Source: Brucella rhizosphaerae (lineage in GTDB: Bacteria; Pseudomonadota; Alphaproteobacteria; Rhizobiales; Rhizobiaceae). From it: a stretch of DNA of 64,000 nucleotides. Where the stretch lies: positions 310,001 through 374,000 of the forward strand of contig NZ_NNRK01000029.1 in NCBI RefSeq assembly GCF_002252475.1, given 5' to 3'. Every line of letters starts with the position of its first letter. Position 1 is the first letter of the stretch. The notes under the pieces are model-generated. The model was not told where the DNA came from. It was given only the letters and a program-made list of their open reading frames with translations, and did not search any database. The translations under genes were made by a program, and so were the position numbers. This document shows positions 35,986 to 43,872 of this stretch, in pieces.

Positions 35986-36784
35986 TGTCGTAAGGATTAC
36001 TGATTCTAGCGATAGTCGTTTATCCCCCTATACGAATATTCGGGAAAAAGATCTTGTCGGTCGCCAACAGCGTTTCATTGCTGAAGGCAAAGTCGTTCTG
36101 AATGTTTTATTTTCTGAACAAGCCCGGTTCGAAACAGAATCGCTGCTCATTCTCGAAAATCGTCTGAATGGACTTCAAGAACAATTCGAGCAGTTACCAG
36201 CAGGGGTTCACGTTTATTCCGTGCCCCAGTCCGTCATGGATGAGGTGGCGGGATTTCATGTACATCGCGGCATTCTGGCAGTTGGAAGACGCAGACCCCA
36301 GCCTCAGCTTTCGGAAATGATAGCACACCTGCCGGAAACGGCACTTGTGGTAATTTTATGCGGTATTTCCAATCACGACAATGTCGGGTCCATTTTTCGT
36401 AACGCCGCCGCTTTTGAAGCCAATTGCGTTCTGCTGGACGAAACCTGCTGCGACCCGCTTTATCGAAAAGCAATCCGCGTTTCAGTGGGCGCAACGTTGA
36501 AGACGCCCTATTTTCACGGATCACCCATCGAAGACATTATCAGCGCACTGCAGTCAGCCAATTTTGACATACTGGCGCTAAGCCCTTCTTCAGAAATGAA
36601 TATTTATCAGACTCCCCACCATAAACGCCAAGCCCTGCTGCTCGGCACTGAAGGGGACGGCCTTCCCGCTCATCTGCTGCAGCGGCTGACCGGCGCGCGT
36701 ATTCCTATGTCCAAAGAGTTCGACAGCCTGAATGTCGCGACCGCTTCCGGCATTGCCCTCTCCCGTTTTAGCCGTTTTAGCTGA
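35954..36784 (+). CDS. TrmH family (SpoU) RNA methyltransferase
   Basis: 276 residues. N-terminal substrate-binding part (VGRQQRFIAEGKVVLNVLFS) and C-terminal SPOUT domain with motif 1 NHDNVGSIFRNAAAFEANCV, motif 2 ALLLGTEGDGLP and motif 3 IPMSKEFDSLNVATASGIAL. It methylates ribose 2'-OH in rRNA or tRNA using S-adenosylmethionine; the target base is not predictable. The start is awkward: a 12-bp inverted repeat covers the ATG and the only GAGG is 13 bases upstream. The gene follows the ArsR-like regulator on the same strand. Confidence 0.88.
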   Translation: MKEEQTGSHDVVVRITDSSDSRLSPYTNIREKDLVGRQQRFIAEGKVVLNVLFSEQARFETESLLILENRLNGLQEQFEQLPAGVHVYSVPQSVMDEVAGFHVHRGILAVGRRRPQPQLSEMIAHLPETALVVILCGISNHDNVGSIFRNAAAFEANCVLLDETCCDPLYRKAIRVSVGATLKTPYFHGSPIEDIISALQSANFDILALSPSSEMNIYQTPHHKRQALLLGTEGDGLPAHLLQRLTGARIPMSKEFDSLNVATASGIALSRFSRFS

Positions 36785-36847
36785 ATAAAACTGCATCCCG
36801 AAAATACGGACGTATTGCTTTGGGATCTGACTGGAACCGCGCCCACG

Positions 36848-36878
36848 AAAAAAGCCTCCGACCAATGTCGAAGGCTTT
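36848..36878 (-). terminator. Terminator of mnmA
   Basis: Stem AAAGCCTCCGAC / GTCGAAGGCTTT with one mismatch, preceded on the plus strand by AAAAAA, that is, followed by a U-run on the minus transcript of mnmA. Confidence 0.8.
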
Positions 36879-36906
36879 GATATTCATGGTCGAAAGGTTT
36901 TCACTT

Positions 36907-38103
36907 TCAGGCGGCTGATACATTCGCTGCATTGGCAACCAGACGACGAAGCATTTCCTCTGCGTGTGGTTCGCGCTCTGAGCGCCCGATAAATCCGCCG
37001 CCAAACACGCGTGCCGTATTGCTGTCGTCGGAATAAAGAACGCAAGCCTGTCCTGGTGCAATTCCGCTTTCGCCGTCCACGAGCTCCACCCATGTCTTTC
37101 CATCAACATGATGAAGAACAGCCGGACGTGGCGGACGCGTTGACCGAACCTTGGCGAATACCTCTACGCCGCCTTCAGGAAGCGCATCAAGTGAACTATC
37201 ACCCAACCAATTCACATCGCGCAGAAACACCTTATGCGTTTCCAGCGCCTCACGCGGACCAACAATCACACGCGTATTGGCAGCATCCAGATGCACCACA
37301 TAAAGCGGCTCGCCCGTAGCGACACCAATCCCGCGACGCTGGCCAACGGTATAATGCACAATACCCTCATGACGACCCAACACGCGGCCATCGATATGCA
37401 CAATATCACCTGGCGTCGCTGCTTCCGGCTTCAATTTGGAAATGATGTCTGAATATTTGCCCTGCGGAACAAAGCAAATGTCCTGACTATCTTGCTTTTT
37501 AGCGACGGTCAGGCCCATTTCTTCAGCAATTTCGCGAACCTGTGCTTTTGGCAGATGTCCCAGCGGGAAGCGCAGATAATCAACCTGATCCTGCGTGGTC
37601 GCAAACAGGAAGTAGCTCTGGTCCCGGTCGGAATCTACCGGACGGAACATCGCGCGATGATCGCCATTCAGGCTGCTGCGGATATAATGACCTGTCGCCA
37701 GTGCATCGGCACCCAGTTCGCGTGCAGTCTGCAAAAGATCAGCAAATTTCACTGTCTGATTGCAAGAAACGCACGGAATCGGCGTCTCGCCGCTCACATA
37801 GGAGTTGGCAAATGGATCGATGACCGCTTCGCGGAAGCGTGCTTCGTAATCCAGTACATAATGAGGAATGCCAAGGCTTTCCGAAACGCGACGGGCATCT
37901 TCAATGTCCTGGCCAGCGCAGCATGAACCGGCGCGATGCACAGCCGCACCATGATCGTAAAGCTGCAGCGTTACGCCGACGACATCATAGCCCTCACGTT
38001 TGAGTATCCCCGCCACAACGGAAGAATCGACGCCACCCGACATGGCAACGACAACGCGCGTGTCTTCCGGCTTTCCCGGCAGATCGAGGCTGTTCAGGCT
38101 CAT
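36907..38103 (-). CDS. mnmA: tRNA-specific 2-thiouridylase
   Basis: 398 residues. It inserts sulfur at U34 of tRNA-Lys, -Glu and -Gln. PP-loop [20 protein letters not shown] for ATP, first catalytic Cys in [16 protein letters not shown], second Cys in [20 protein letters not shown], and [20 protein letters not shown] then [20 protein letters not shown] of the central domain. A C-terminal beta-barrel follows. The ATG 38103 ([10 protein letters not shown]) is preferred over one 13 codons upstream (38142) by analogy with family length. It is divergent from sciP. A terminator follows it. Confidence 0.95.
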   Translation of the reverse strand: MSLNSLDLPGKPEDTRVVVAMSGGVDSSVVAGILKREGYDVVGVTLQLYDHGAAVHRAGSCCAGQDIEDARRVSESLGIPHYVLDYEARFREAVIDPFANSYVSGETPIPCVSCNQTVKFADLLQTARELGADALATGHYIRSSLNGDHRAMFRPVDSDRDQSYFLFATTQDQVDYLRFPLGHLPKAQVREIAEEMGLTVAKKQDSQDICFVPQGKYSDIISKLKPEAATPGDIVHIDGRVLGRHEGIVHYTVGQRRGIGVATGEPLYVVHLDAANTRVIVGPREALETHKVFLRDVNWLGDSSLDALPEGGVEVFAKVRSTRPPRPAVLHHVDGKTWVELVDGESGIAPGQACVLYSDDSNTARVFGGGFIGRSEREPHAEEMLRRLVANAANVSAA

Positions 38104-38415
38104 GATTGATTCCAGCTTCCGGGCAAATGCCCTGCTTCTCATAGTTTAGGTTTGCGCCCTATATAGGTCACACAAAGGGTGCTTGCCAAGATGTCGCAGT
38201 AAAAACAACGCGCATTTTGCAGCGTTACAGTCACAATTTCGCGTGAGACAAACAAAAAAATATCGGCATAACCGGGTTTTTTTATGACTTTCGCTCCAAA
38301 TAAGGCATTTTTTTGCAAGTGTTACCAGAGAGTTACCGCCTGTTTAGGTAATTCTTAAAGCTGTCGCGCTAGTCTCGGTCTCGATTAGGTCCTTGAGTGT
38401 TGTGTAGAGAGTACA
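38104..38415. other. Divergent region mnmA / sciP
   Basis: 312 bases with no gene. It includes two direct copies of GTTACC, 11 bases apart (38321-38326 and 38332-38337), one helical turn, followed by TAATTCTTAAAG just before the presumed sciP start. The same hexamer appears twice upstream of ctrA. Confidence 0.5.
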
Positions 38416-38691
38416 ATGACCGATCTGACAAGACCGCGTATAAAATATGTTATTGGTCCTGATGGCAGTCCGCTGACCATCGCAGACCTTCCCCCCGCCA
38501 CTACGAGGCGCTGGGTCATTCGCCGAAAGGCCGAAGTTGTCGCCGCTGTACGCGGTGGCCTTCTCAGCCTTGAGGAAGCATGCCAGCGTTATACGTTGAC
38601 GGTGGAGGAATTTCTTGGCTGGCAGTCTTCGATCGATGAGCATGGTCTCGCCGGTCTACGGACCACACGTATCCAGCAGTATAGACACTAA
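38416..38691 (+). CDS. sciP: CtrA inhibitor SciP (DUF1153)
   Basis: 91 residues, the normal SciP/DUF1153 length. Conserved features: PRIKYVIGPDGSPLTIADLP, RRWVIRRKAEVVAAVRGGLL and SLEEACQRYTLTVEEFLGWQ, a helix-turn-helix. In Caulobacter, SciP binds CtrA and blocks transcription from CtrA-dependent promoters in newborn cells. Presence of ctrA and chpT 3-4 kb away strengthens the call. A strong terminator follows 43 bases after the stop, so it is a monocistronic gene. Confidence 0.95.
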   Translation: MTDLTRPRIKYVIGPDGSPLTIADLPPATTRRWVIRRKAEVVAAVRGGLLSLEEACQRYTLTVEEFLGWQSSIDEHGLAGLRTTRIQQYRH

Positions 38692-38734
38692 GATTCTGCC
38701 AGTTTCTCCGGAAACAGCAGATGTGCAAATTAAG

Positions 38735-38766
38735 CCCCGGCCGGTTCAATCGGCCGGGGTTTTTCT
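38735..38766 (+). terminator. Terminator of sciP
   Basis: Perfect 9-bp stem CCCCGGCCG (38735-38743) / CGGCCGGGG (38751-38759), 7-base loop, then TTTTTC. Confidence 0.95.
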
Positions 38767-38824
38767 TTGGCCGATCCCACCTATATTGGATAGACAACCG
38801 CAAGCCATGTGAAGGAGATCGCAG

Positions 38825-39121
38825 ATGAGCGAAAATATCCAAATTCAGAAAACCGATGATTCTGACAGTGGGCGTTACTTTGTCGTCATCGATGGTGACG
38901 AAGCAGAGATGACCTACACCAAGCTGGGACCGGCTCTGATCTCCATTGATCACACATTCGTGCCCGATTCGATGCGCGGCAAAGGCGTCGCACAGGCACT
39001 GGCATTGAACGCAGTTGAAGATGCTCGCAAAACCGGCTGGAAAATCATTCCGCGCTGCAGCTTCATGCGGGTGCAGGTCAAACGGCATGCAGATTGGTCA
39101 GATGTAATAGAAACTGAATAG
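38825..39121 (+). CDS. Small GNAT-fold acetyltransferase (YjdJ-like)
   Basis: 98 residues, the short GNAT_2-like type. The acetyl-CoA loop reads DSMRGKGVAQALALNAVEDA (RGKGVA), followed by RKTGWKIIPRCSFMRVQVKR, characteristic of this family with its conserved Cys in CSF. AAGGAG precedes the ATG at 38825. Function unknown; the small size suggests acceptance of a small molecule or a protein N-terminus. It sits between sciP and a coiled-coil protein. Confidence 0.88.
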   Translation: MSENIQIQKTDDSDSGRYFVVIDGDEAEMTYTKLGPALISIDHTFVPDSMRGKGVAQALALNAVEDARKTGWKIIPRCSFMRVQVKRHADWSDVIETE

Positions 39122-39220
39122 GTGAACGCCCTAAGCGATCGGTCTGATCCCGTTGCAAATCTCAGAATCAGACAGCCAGTCAACGTTTTCCAGGAATGGA
39201 AAGTACTTTCGCGATGTGCT

Positions 39221-40156
39221 TTAGCGCAGATCGCGGATACGGCTGGCGAGGCTTTTAGGACGTCCTTCCTGGCTCATAAGTCTGGCTTCCGAACCGTCTG
39301 TATTTAACAGAGCGTCGATGGGCGAGCCTTCGCCTTCTTTTTCCGCAGTAGCTGCAACCATCCGCGCAGCCAAGGCAGCCATTTCTTCGCGGAGCGCAGC
39401 ATTTTCTTGGGAAATCTCCGAAGATTGCACTGCCCCTACAACTGAATTGGAGCCGTTGCGCGTATGACGCTCCAGCTTCTCCTGCGCGTCAGAAAAATCA
39501 GAAATCAGCTTATCCAGTTTCTGCTGCAGCTCGGTGTTGCGACGCCTCTCGCTTTTCAATTCAGTCTGTGCTGCGGTCAATTGTGTCGAAACCTCATTAT
39601 AGCGGGCAGACGCATCTTTACGCTCCCGGCGCATTTCGCTCATCTCATTCACCAGACGACCATGTTCGGCCTCTTTGGCACTTATCTCAATCCGAAGCGT
39701 ATCGGACAGATTTTGCAGAGATGAAAGATGTTTCTGAAGGCGTTCCACTTCGGCTTCAACGATTTCGGCCTTTTCTGCAACATTATCGCGCTCGATAATT
39801 GTCTCTTCAACCGCCTTATCGCGCTCACTCAACGTCTTTCTAAGCTGAGCAATGTCGTTCTCAAGCGAAGCGAGACGTTTGAGTTCGTCATACTGCTTCC
39901 CAAGCTGGATGAGTTGCCCGGAAGATTTCTCACGCTCCTGCCTGAGTTGTTGTTCCAGTTTGCTGAAAGCGACCGCGTGCTCAGCACGCAGACCATCACG
40001 ATCCGCCCTGATTTCAGCAAGTGTTACAGGGAGTTCGGCGTGCACCTGCCGTCGTGCCAGAAAAAAAGCACGTCGCCAAACCGAAGGACCAAGCAGAACC
40101 ACGACGAAAACCGCCACGAGAACGCCAAGTATGAAAATGAGCGCAGACTGGATCAC
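39221..40156 (-). CDS. Uncharacterised membrane-anchored coiled-coil protein
   Basis: 311 residues. A single N-terminal helix (SALIFILGVLVAVFVVVLLG, residues 4-23) with few positive charges before it, then a long Glu/Arg/Gln-rich heptad region from about 45 to 235 (for example LASLENDIAQLRKTLSERDK), a short linker, and a conserved C-terminal end RPKSLASRIRDLR. The architecture resembles cell-envelope or division proteins, but no family was recognised. It begins at GTG 40156 without a clear Shine-Dalgarno sequence. Location in the CtrA/ChpT/SciP/EipA block suggests a link to cell cycle or envelope; this is inference only. Confidence 0.75.
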   Translation of the reverse strand: MIQSALIFILGVLVAVFVVVLLGPSVWRRAFFLARRQVHAELPVTLAEIRADRDGLRAEHAVAFSKLEQQLRQEREKSSGQLIQLGKQYDELKRLASLENDIAQLRKTLSERDKAVEETIIERDNVAEKAEIVEAEVERLQKHLSSLQNLSDTLRIEISAKEAEHGRLVNEMSEMRRERKDASARYNEVSTQLTAAQTELKSERRRNTELQQKLDKLISDFSDAQEKLERHTRNGSNSVVGAVQSSEISQENAALREEMAALAARMVAATAEKEGEGSPIDALLNTDGSEARLMSQEGRPKSLASRIRDLR

Positions 40157-40169
40157 GGCTTTTTCACAA

Positions 40170-40206
40170 AAAGAAAAAAGGACCAGCCAAAGGATATGGC
40201 TGGTTG
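40170..40206 (-). terminator. Terminator between eipA and coiled-coil gene
   Basis: Stem ACCAGCC (40182-40188) / GGCTGGT (40198-40204); on the minus strand it is followed by CCTTTTTTCTTTTTG. It separates eipA from the downstream minus-strand gene. Confidence 0.8.
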
Positions 40207-40234
40207 CTATTCATAGGTCACTAACCACGATGCT

Positions 40235-40338
40235 AGAGCATTTTCAGCAAAAGTGCGAAGCGGTTTTGCGTGAGCTACATGCTCGAAACAGATCGGTAGA
40301 GCGATTCCAGTGATTTCGCTTGAACCGAAACCGCTCTA
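40235..40338. repeat. RIME-like intergenic repeat, long copy
   Basis: A longer copy: AGAGCATTTTCAGCAAAAGT, GCGAAGCGGTTTTGCGTGAG, then a second half ending AACCGAAACCGCTCTA. The TAGAGC..GCTCTA ends form an inverted repeat. Confidence 0.65.
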
Positions 40339-40367
40339 TCCATGCGACTTACGCCGCGCAGCATGTA

Positions 40368-40970
40368 TCAGAATGGGTTCCAGGTCGGTGCGGCTGAAAG
40401 CTTAAGATAACCGATATTCACGCCCAGCCTCGCGCCAATGCCCGTGCGGATAGGCACCAGCATAATGTTCTGACGCTTGAGTACATTAAAACCAGCGCCT
40501 GCGATCACATAGGCCGAACCTGCAACACCCGCATAACGGCCATACAGGCTCTGGATATCGTCAAGATTATAGACGAGCATCATCACGCGTGAGCCCTGCC
40601 CGCCAAAATCCCAGCCCAGCGACGGGCCTTGCCAGAATGTGCGATGATCACCCGCATTTTTCGTATAAAGCGTGCCTTCGCCATAGGTGAGACCACCTAT
40701 GAATGCACCGGACCCTTCTTCACCCAGAATATATCCATTCGGGAGACCAAAGCTCTGAAATGCTTTTTCGACAGCACTGGCAATTCCGCCAGACGTCGAA
40801 CCAAAGAACCGATGTCCGGATTCTACAACTTCCTCGGCCGTGTATGCGTTGCTGCTCTGTGCCTGCGCTTTGTGCGGCACGATGATAGTGGAGATCAGAA
40901 ATGCCGCAAAAAACGCTACAAAATACGCCGCGTTGCGGAACCTGATCTGCGACAGGGACGGTATGGCCAT
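40368..40970 (-). CDS. eipA: Envelope integrity protein EipA (DUF1134)
   Basis: 200 residues. Signal peptide with core AAYFVAFFAAFLISTIIVPH, cleaved after AQA. DUF1134 body: YTAEEVVESGHRFFGSTSGG, LPNGYILGEEGSGAFIGGLT, WQGPSLGWDFGGQGSRVMML and GRYAGVAGSAYVIAGAGFNV. EipA of Brucella abortus is a periplasmic protein needed for envelope stress resistance and virulence and is reported to be under CtrA control. Here it is divergent from chpT and about 1.1 kb from ctrA, in keeping with that link. Symbol assigned from family plus context. Confidence 0.92.
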   Translation of the reverse strand: MAIPSLSQIRFRNAAYFVAFFAAFLISTIIVPHKAQAQSSNAYTAEEVVESGHRFFGSTSGGIASAVEKAFQSFGLPNGYILGEEGSGAFIGGLTYGEGTLYTKNAGDHRTFWQGPSLGWDFGGQGSRVMMLVYNLDDIQSLYGRYAGVAGSAYVIAGAGFNVLKRQNIMLVPIRTGIGARLGVNIGYLKLSAAPTWNPF

Positions 40971-41286
40971 TTATAATTCCTTTTGCCTACCAGCTTCTCT
41001 GTCTGACGGCCCTGTTAAAAGCCTGGCTGCTACGTCTCTTGCGAACGCTTTGCCGAATCGCGCTTATTCTAACCGCGAATTTATTGTCTAAATCTTTATG
41101 CTCCGAAATTGGCTTTAGAATGGCGGCGAAAAACAGCTTTGTTGCGGCAACTGGACGTCGCGTGTATCCAGATTCCCAAGGTTCCTGATGATGATTCGTC
41201 AGGGTTTATGCTCACCAACTGATAGCGACCCGTCATTCGGCTTGAGTGTCGATTTTCAGGGTCGGTTCGCGCCTGGAGAAATCACC
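40971..41286. other. Divergent region eipA / chpT
   Basis: 316 bases with no supported gene, expected to hold promoters for both. One GANTC methylation site (41055-41059) is present. No textbook CtrA box (TTAA-N7-TTAA) was found by eye; TTAG repeats occur on the eipA strand near 41070-41090. Confidence 0.4.
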
Positions 41287-41916
41287 ATGCCAATGCCCGT
41301 TACCCTTTCCGCACTCGATCTCGGTGCGCTTCTGTGCAGCAGGATCTGTCATGACATCATCTCGCCGGTCGGCGCGATCAACAATGGCCTCGAATTGCTG
41401 GAAGAAGGCGGCGCTGATGAAGACGCAATGGCGCTCATCAAATCCAGTGCGCGCAATGCTTCCGCCCGCCTTCAGTTTGCCCGCATTGCTTTTGGTGCCG
41501 CGGGCTCAGCCGGCGTGCAGATTGATACCGGCGATGCACAGCATGTCGCCTCCGAATATTTCAAAAATGAAAAACCAGAACTGACTTGGGAAGGCGCCCG
41601 TGTTCTGCTGCCTAAGAACAAGGTCAAGCTGTTGCTGAACCTGCTTCTTATCAGCAATGCTGCCATTCCGCGTGGCGGCTCACTGGCTGTTCGTCTGGAA
41701 AATGGCGATACCGATCCACGCTTTGTCATTACAGCCAAGGGCCGGATGCTGCGCGTACCGCCAAAATTCCTGGAACTGCATTCAGGTGCTGAACCAGAAG
41801 AGCCTATCGATGCGCATTCCGTGCAGCCCTATTACACGCTGCTGCTCGCTCAGGAAGCCGGTATGGAGATTTCCATTCATGCGACCGCGGAAGACATCGT
41901 TTTCGCAGCGCAATAA
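41287..41916 (+). CDS. chpT: Histidine phosphotransferase ChpT
   Basis: 209 residues. The phosphorylated His is in LCSRICHDIISPVGAINNGL (His22 from this start), followed by the DHp-like dimer helix and a degenerate ATPase-like fold (LLPKNKVKLLLNLLLISNAA, GGSLAVRLENGDTDPRFVIT). ChpT passes phosphate from CckA to CtrA and CpdR. The ATG at 41287 is chosen because GGAG (41275-41278) lies upstream and His22 matches the family; an in-frame ATG at 41188 would add 33 poorly conserved residues. It is convergent with its target ctrA, with two terminators between. Confidence 0.93.
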   Translation: MPMPVTLSALDLGALLCSRICHDIISPVGAINNGLELLEEGGADEDAMALIKSSARNASARLQFARIAFGAAGSAGVQIDTGDAQHVASEYFKNEKPELTWEGARVLLPKNKVKLLLNLLLISNAAIPRGGSLAVRLENGDTDPRFVITAKGRMLRVPPKFLELHSGAEPEEPIDAHSVQPYYTLLLAQEAGMEISIHATAEDIVFAAQ

Positions 41917-41958
41917 GTCAGATTCAAAGCGTGCTGCGAATTTTTCGGAGCACGCACT

Positions 41959-42006
41959 AACCAAAGCAAAAGGCGCAGGTTTTACCCTGCGCCTTTTGCT
42001 TTGGTT
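41959..42006. terminator. 21-bp perfect hairpin after chpT
   Basis: Arms 41959-41979 and 41986-42006 are perfectly complementary over 21 bp with a six-base loop. The core is GGCGCAGG / CCTGCGCC with an A/T-rich outer part carrying TTTTGCTTT, so it works as a terminator in both directions. Confidence 0.9.
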
Positions 42007-42012
42007 CTTACT

Positions 42013-42049
42013 AGAAAGAAAAGCTCCGCCGAAGCGGAGCTTTTTTCAT
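42013..42049. terminator. Terminator of ctrA (bidirectional)
   Basis: Stem GCTCCGC (42023-42029) / GCGGAGC (42034-42040) with a CGAA loop, A-rich on the left and T6 on the right; it lies 18 bases after the ctrA stop. Confidence 0.9.
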
Positions 42050-42066
42050 TTCGCAATCAAAAACGC

Positions 42067-42768
42067 TTATGCGCTTTCACGCAGCTCGCTGCCATCTGGC
42101 TCGCGCAGCACATAGCCACGACCCCAAACGGTTTCGATGTAGCTCTGGCTGCCGGAAACGGCATCAAGCTTCTTGCGCAGCTTGCAGATAAACACGTCGA
42201 TAATCTTCAGCTCAGGCTCGTCCATGCCGCCATAAAGGTGATTGAGGAACATTTCCTTGGTAAGCGTCGTGCCCTTACGCAGGGAAAGAAGCTCGAGCAT
42301 CTGATATTCCTTGCCGGTCAGGTGAACGCGCTGGCCACCAACTTCAACCGTCTTGGCATCAAGATTAACAACCAGGTCGCCCGTGGTGATGACCGACTGA
42401 GCATGGCCCTTTGAGCGGCGGACGATCGCATGAATGCGAGCGATCAGCTCATCCTTGTGGAACGGCTTCGTCATATAGTCATCTGCGCCGAAACCAAGGC
42501 CGCGAACCTTGTCCTCAATGCCGGCCATACCGGAAAGGATCAGGATTGGCGTCTTGACCTTGGAAAGGCGCAAGGTACGCAGAACTTCGTAGCCGGACAT
42601 GTCCGGCAAGTTCAGGTCCAGCAAGATGATGTCGTAATCATAAAGCTTGCCAAGATCGATGCCTTCTTCACCCAGATCGGTGGTGTAGACATTGAAACTC
42701 TCGGACTTCAGCATCAACTCAATGCTCTGTGCGATAGCACTGTCGTCTTCAATTAAAAGGACGCGCAT
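42067..42768 (-). CDS. ctrA: Cell-cycle response regulator CtrA
   Basis: 233 residues. Receiver domain with acidic pocket ED (8-9), phospho-acceptor Asp51 in [20 protein letters not shown], Thr/Ser in LILSGMAG and Lys in [11 protein letters not shown]. OmpR-type winged helix at 125-225 ([55 protein letters not shown]). CtrA controls replication, division and envelope genes in Alphaproteobacteria. The near-identity of motif spacing to the Caulobacter protein makes the call certain. The upstream region has five GANTC sites. Confidence 0.98.
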   Translation of the reverse strand: MRVLLIEDDSAIAQSIELMLKSESFNVYTTDLGEEGIDLGKLYDYDIILLDLNLPDMSGYEVLRTLRLSKVKTPILILSGMAGIEDKVRGLGFGADDYMTKPFHKDELIARIHAIVRRSKGHAQSVITTGDLVVNLDAKTVEVGGQRVHLTGKEYQMLELLSLRKGTTLTKEMFLNHLYGGMDEPELKIIDVFICKLRKKLDAVSGSQSYIETVWGRGYVLREPDGSELRESA

Positions 42769-43402
42769 ATCTTATCCCCTTTCCGCCGCTGACCAGATAT
42801 CCCTCACGGCAGCTGACGGAACTGTCGTTGCCATAGCATGAAGGTGCCTGCAAATGGTTAACAAAATATGATTCGTGTTGGCAAGCATAATTCTATCCTG
42901 TTTAGAAAAAACTCTTATCCGACTGAATCATATGTAATTATTCAATTCTATTGAGGCTTATGAATCACATTAAGAAATTCTTCTAAGTGATTCATTCGAC
43001 TCTATGTTTCACCTGTTACCCAAAAACCACACAAGATTTACCGAGCCTTAATTCCTAACGCGTATGATTAACGTTGCCGGTAAAGGAATGGTTACCAAAA
43101 GCGCAAAATCTTAACTTTTTGTTTCGCTTATGGAGACTGTTCTTATGATTGGCGGCAAAGCCCAGGCCCTGAAAAGCCAGGCGTTGCAACGGATTTCGCG
43201 GCATATTGCAGGAAAATCGCCGGCATATGTGCCTGTTAATAAAGTCGGGGGGAACGCCCCAACATTAGAGTGCATCCTGAAAAGCGCGAAACGGTTTTCG
43301 GACAAGATGCACGTTAATACAAAATGTTAGGGCGCCGATCTGGCAGAAACCAGATCGAGACAGGCTCTGATAAAGCTGGTTGGTGTTCAAGGAGTATTGC
43401 GT
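42769..43402. promoter_or_regulatory. ctrA / fliJ divergent regulatory region
   Basis: About 630 bases with no supported gene. It contains five GANTC (CcrM methylation) sites in 133 bases: 42870, 42925, 42962, 42989 and 42998. GTTACC occurs at 43015 and 43091, GTTAAC at 42857 and ATTAAC at about 43066; an imperfect CtrA-like TTAA-N7-TTCT is at about 42971. A RIME-like repeat (43267-43315) lies toward fliJ. Methylation-dependent and CtrA-dependent control of ctrA is well known in related species. Confidence 0.6.
43267..43315. repeat. RIME-like intergenic repeat
   Basis: AGAGTGCATCCTGAAAAGCG, CGAAACGGTTTTCGGACAAG, then ATGCACGTTAA; a typical copy with TGCATC / GATGCA ends. Confidence 0.65.
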
Positions 43403-43795
43403 ATGAAGCCACGTGAAAGCCTCGTCAGGCTTAAACTGTTCCAGGTGAAGGAAAAGCGCCGTCAACTGGGCCAGCTCGACCTGATGATCGGCGAGTTCGA
43501 ACGTATGGCGGGAGAACTCGACGCCCAGATTCTATCCGAAGAGAAGAAGGCAGGCATCACTGACATCAATCATTTCGCCTATCCGACCTTCGCAAAGGCA
43601 GCGCGCCAACGACGCGATAACCTCTTCGGGTCGATTCGCGATTTGATGTCACAGAAAGAAGCCGCAGAAGCAGAGCTGGTGTATGCTGAGACTGAGTTGT
43701 CAAAGGCAGAAGCACTCGAAGAACGTGATGGTGGCAAAGCGCCTCGCGAAATCGTCGAACGCCCAGTCAACCAGCGCCGCGCCATGATCGGCTAA
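43403..43795 (+). CDS. fliJ: FliJ-like flagellar export chaperone
   Basis: 130 residues, almost entirely helical with heptad patterns: ESLVRLKLFQVKEKRRQLGQ, LDLMIGEFERMAGELDAQIL, RRDNLFGSIRDLMSQKEAAE. This matches the coiled-coil FliJ family, which links the FliI ATPase and the export gate. It is next to ctrA in the same way as in other Rhizobiales; no other flagellar gene is near. ATG 43403 is preferred over TTG 43397 because AAGGAG at 43389-43394 is then 8 bases away. The C-terminus is unlike classic FliJ, so the functional call is moderate. Confidence 0.78.
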   Translation: MKPRESLVRLKLFQVKEKRRQLGQLDLMIGEFERMAGELDAQILSEEKKAGITDINHFAYPTFAKAARQRRDNLFGSIRDLMSQKEAAEAELVYAETELSKAEALEERDGGKAPREIVERPVNQRRAMIG

Positions 43796-43827
43796 AGCTA
43801 CTGCGTCTTTCTCAAAGTCGAAAATGA

Positions 43828-43860
43828 GGCATGGCTTCTGAGGGGAAGCCGTGCCTTTTT
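43828..43860 (+). terminator. Terminator of fliJ
   Basis: Stem GGCATGGCTTC (43828-43838) / GAAGCCGTGCC (43845-43855) with one G-U pair, then TTTTT. Confidence 0.9.
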
Positions 43861-43872
43861 CGCGCCTGTCCG

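Noticed and set aside
36789..36840. Further RIME-like copy between trmH and mnmA
   Set aside because: Starts like the family (GCATCCCGAAAA) but the right half does not follow the pattern; too diverged to count.
42769..43130. Textbook CtrA box TTAA-N7-TTAA upstream of ctrA
   Set aside because: Only imperfect matches such as TTAA-N7-TTCT and isolated half sites were found; not strong enough to call a site.
43130..43330. 66-codon open frame upstream of fliJ
   Set aside because: Its second half is the RIME-like repeat (43267-43315), and the frame has no family pattern. It lies in the ctrA/fliJ regulatory region.
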